Shown piece by piece: positions 63,299 through 64,000 of a DNA stretch of 64,000 bases. Location: the NCBI RefSeq assembly GCF_963975345.1, contig NZ_CAXBGE010000011.1, forward strand, positions 1 to 64,000. Reading direction: 5' to 3'. The number at the start of each line of letters is the position of its first letter. Positions within the stretch are counted from its first letter, which is position 1. The notes beneath the pieces are model-generated. The model had not been told where the DNA came from. It did no database searches and saw only the letters and a list, made by a program, of their open reading frames with translations. A program made the translations under genes and the position numbers. This DNA comes from Maricaulis sp963975345 (lineage in GTDB: Bacteria; Pseudomonadota; Alphaproteobacteria; Caulobacterales; Maricaulaceae).

Positions 63299-63327
63299 CG
63301 GCGACTCATGGCGTGGGCAAGTGGACA

Positions 63328-63386
63328 GCCCTATTTAGCGCGGTGCTGTGGGGGAGCAAGACTGATTTGCTCGCGCTAAATAGGGC
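63328..63386. repeat. 15-bp perfect inverted repeat
   Basis: GCCCTATTTAGCGCG (63328-63342) and CGCGCTAAATAGGGC (63372-63386) are perfect reverse complements, 29 nt apart. They fill the gap between the chemoreceptor end and the amidotransferase start. It may be a terminator, operator or small repeat; there is no T tract. Confidence 0.75.
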
Positions 63387-63403
63387 CGATCCGTTGGGGG
63401 CGG

Positions 63404-64000
63404 TTATGCGGCGCGGACCGTATTGAGGAATTGGCTCACTTCGGCCTGCAGCTTGTCGGAGTGCTGCTTCAACGTTGATGCTGCCGTGCCGACGGTTTCA
63501 GCGACCGAGGCCGATTCCGCTGCCGAGGTCTGGACCGCGTCAATATCGTCGGAGACTGACCGGGCACCAGCCGCCGCCTGCTGGGCCGCCGCCGAGATCT
63601 CGGAAGTGGCGGCGGTCTGTTCCTCGACAGCGCTCGCCAGCGCATTAGAGGTCTGGTCGATCTCGGCAATGCGGGAAATAATCTCGCGGGTCGATGCGAT
63701 GGCGTCATTGGCGGTGCCGCCGATCTTTTGCAAATGATTGCCGATCTGCTCGGTGAGGGCCTGGGTCCGTTCTGCGAGTTTCTTCACTTCGCTCGCCACC
63801 ACAGCAAATCCCTTGCCGGCTTCTCCGGCCCGGGCGGCTTCGATTGTGGCGTTGAGGGCGAGCAGATTGGTCTGCTCGGCGACGCCGCTGATCGACTGGA
63901 CGATCGTATCGACGCCGTTGATGGCATCGGTCAGCCGGTCGAGATTACGGGAACTCTCGTCGGCATGCTTGCTCGACGAACGCGCCGCATCGGCCGAGGC
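63404..64000 (-). CDS. Methyl-accepting chemotaxis protein, C-terminal part (partial)
   Basis: The reverse strand from 64000 reads a coiled-coil signalling domain with the hairpin tip QTNLLALNATIEAARAGEAG followed by GKGFAVVASEVKKLAERT, and stops at 63404. The tip binds CheA and CheW. The sensor and membrane parts lie beyond the window. The protein lacks a C-terminal CheR-binding pentapeptide, ending FLNTVRAA. Confidence 0.94.
   Translation of the reverse strand, partial: ASADAARSSSKHADESSRNLDRLTDAINGVDTIVQSISGVAEQTNLLALNATIEAARAGEAGKGFAVVASEVKKLAERTQALTEQIGNHLQKIGGTANDAIASTREIISRIAEIDQTSNALASAVEEQTAATSEISAAAQQAAAGARSVSDDIDAVQTSAAESASVAETVGTAASTLKQHSDKLQAEVSQFLNTVRAA

Overview
The window is a dense, GC-rich chromosomal segment of an alphaproteobacterium. 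Several genes point to the dimorphic, prosthecate Caulobacterales/Maricaulales group: a MipZ-type division-site ATPase, and a SpmX-like polarity protein with a degenerate lysozyme domain, a long acidic/proline linker and two C-terminal membrane helices. Alphaproteobacterial markers such as ATP12 and DUF1489 agree. A marine Maricaulis- or Oceanicaulis-like bacterium is my best guess, but it is inference; no rRNA is present to test it.

Region 1 (1-14034) is one ribosomal super-operon: the end of tuf, then S10-L3-L4-L23-L2-S19-L22-S3-L16-L29-S17-L14-L24-L5-S14-S8-L6-L18-S5-L30-L15-SecY-Adk-S13-S11-RpoA-L17, closed by a strong hairpin terminator. Genes are nearly contiguous, with several ATGA or 1-nt stop/start overlaps. 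The 144-bp adk-rpsM gap has a promoter-like sequence.

Region 2 (14035-25080) carries housekeeping and quality-control genes: a DegP-type protease, a VOC protein, RarA, CrcB-RluC-HAD phosphatase-ATP12 (translationally coupled), a 2OG-Fe(II) oxygenase, a GrpB-family protein, an intramembrane protein with a GEE-SWGQ motif and a CelD-like acetyltransferase. Between 18517 and 18830 lies a small minus-strand unit, with a 9-residue ORF behind a strong Shine-Dalgarno and a 33-residue hydrophobic ORF, a perfect dyad upstream and a terminator downstream.

Region 3 (25081-34474) holds the two propionyl-CoA carboxylase genes, pccB and pccA, about 5.7 kb apart. Between them are several large inverted repeats, a YefM-YoeB toxin-antitoxin pair with a TGTACA double operator, a desaturase, a flavin amine oxidase and a potassium-channel protein.

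Region 4 (34475-42142) has LipB, a stand-alone FliN-like protein, tRNA-Leu(GAG), MgtE, a Kelch-like secreted protein, SpmX and isovaleryl-CoA dehydrogenase. Region 5 (40958-52598) spreads most of the leucine-degradation pathway (Ivd, MCC beta, methylglutaconyl-CoA hydratase-like crotonase, MCC alpha) among unrelated genes: an LprI-like lipoprotein, a cNMP-binding patatin, an outer-membrane protein, a DUF5694 protein, a small membrane protein and DUF817.

Region 6 (52599-64000) contains a JmjC-like protein, DUF1489, glutaminyl cyclase, PanC, a SPOR lipoprotein, MipZ with a membrane J-protein, DprA-PlsY, a zinc-site-less dihydroorotase homologue coupled to PyrB, a glutamine amidotransferase and the C-terminal end of a chemoreceptor. 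No transposase, integrase, phage gene or CRISPR array was found.
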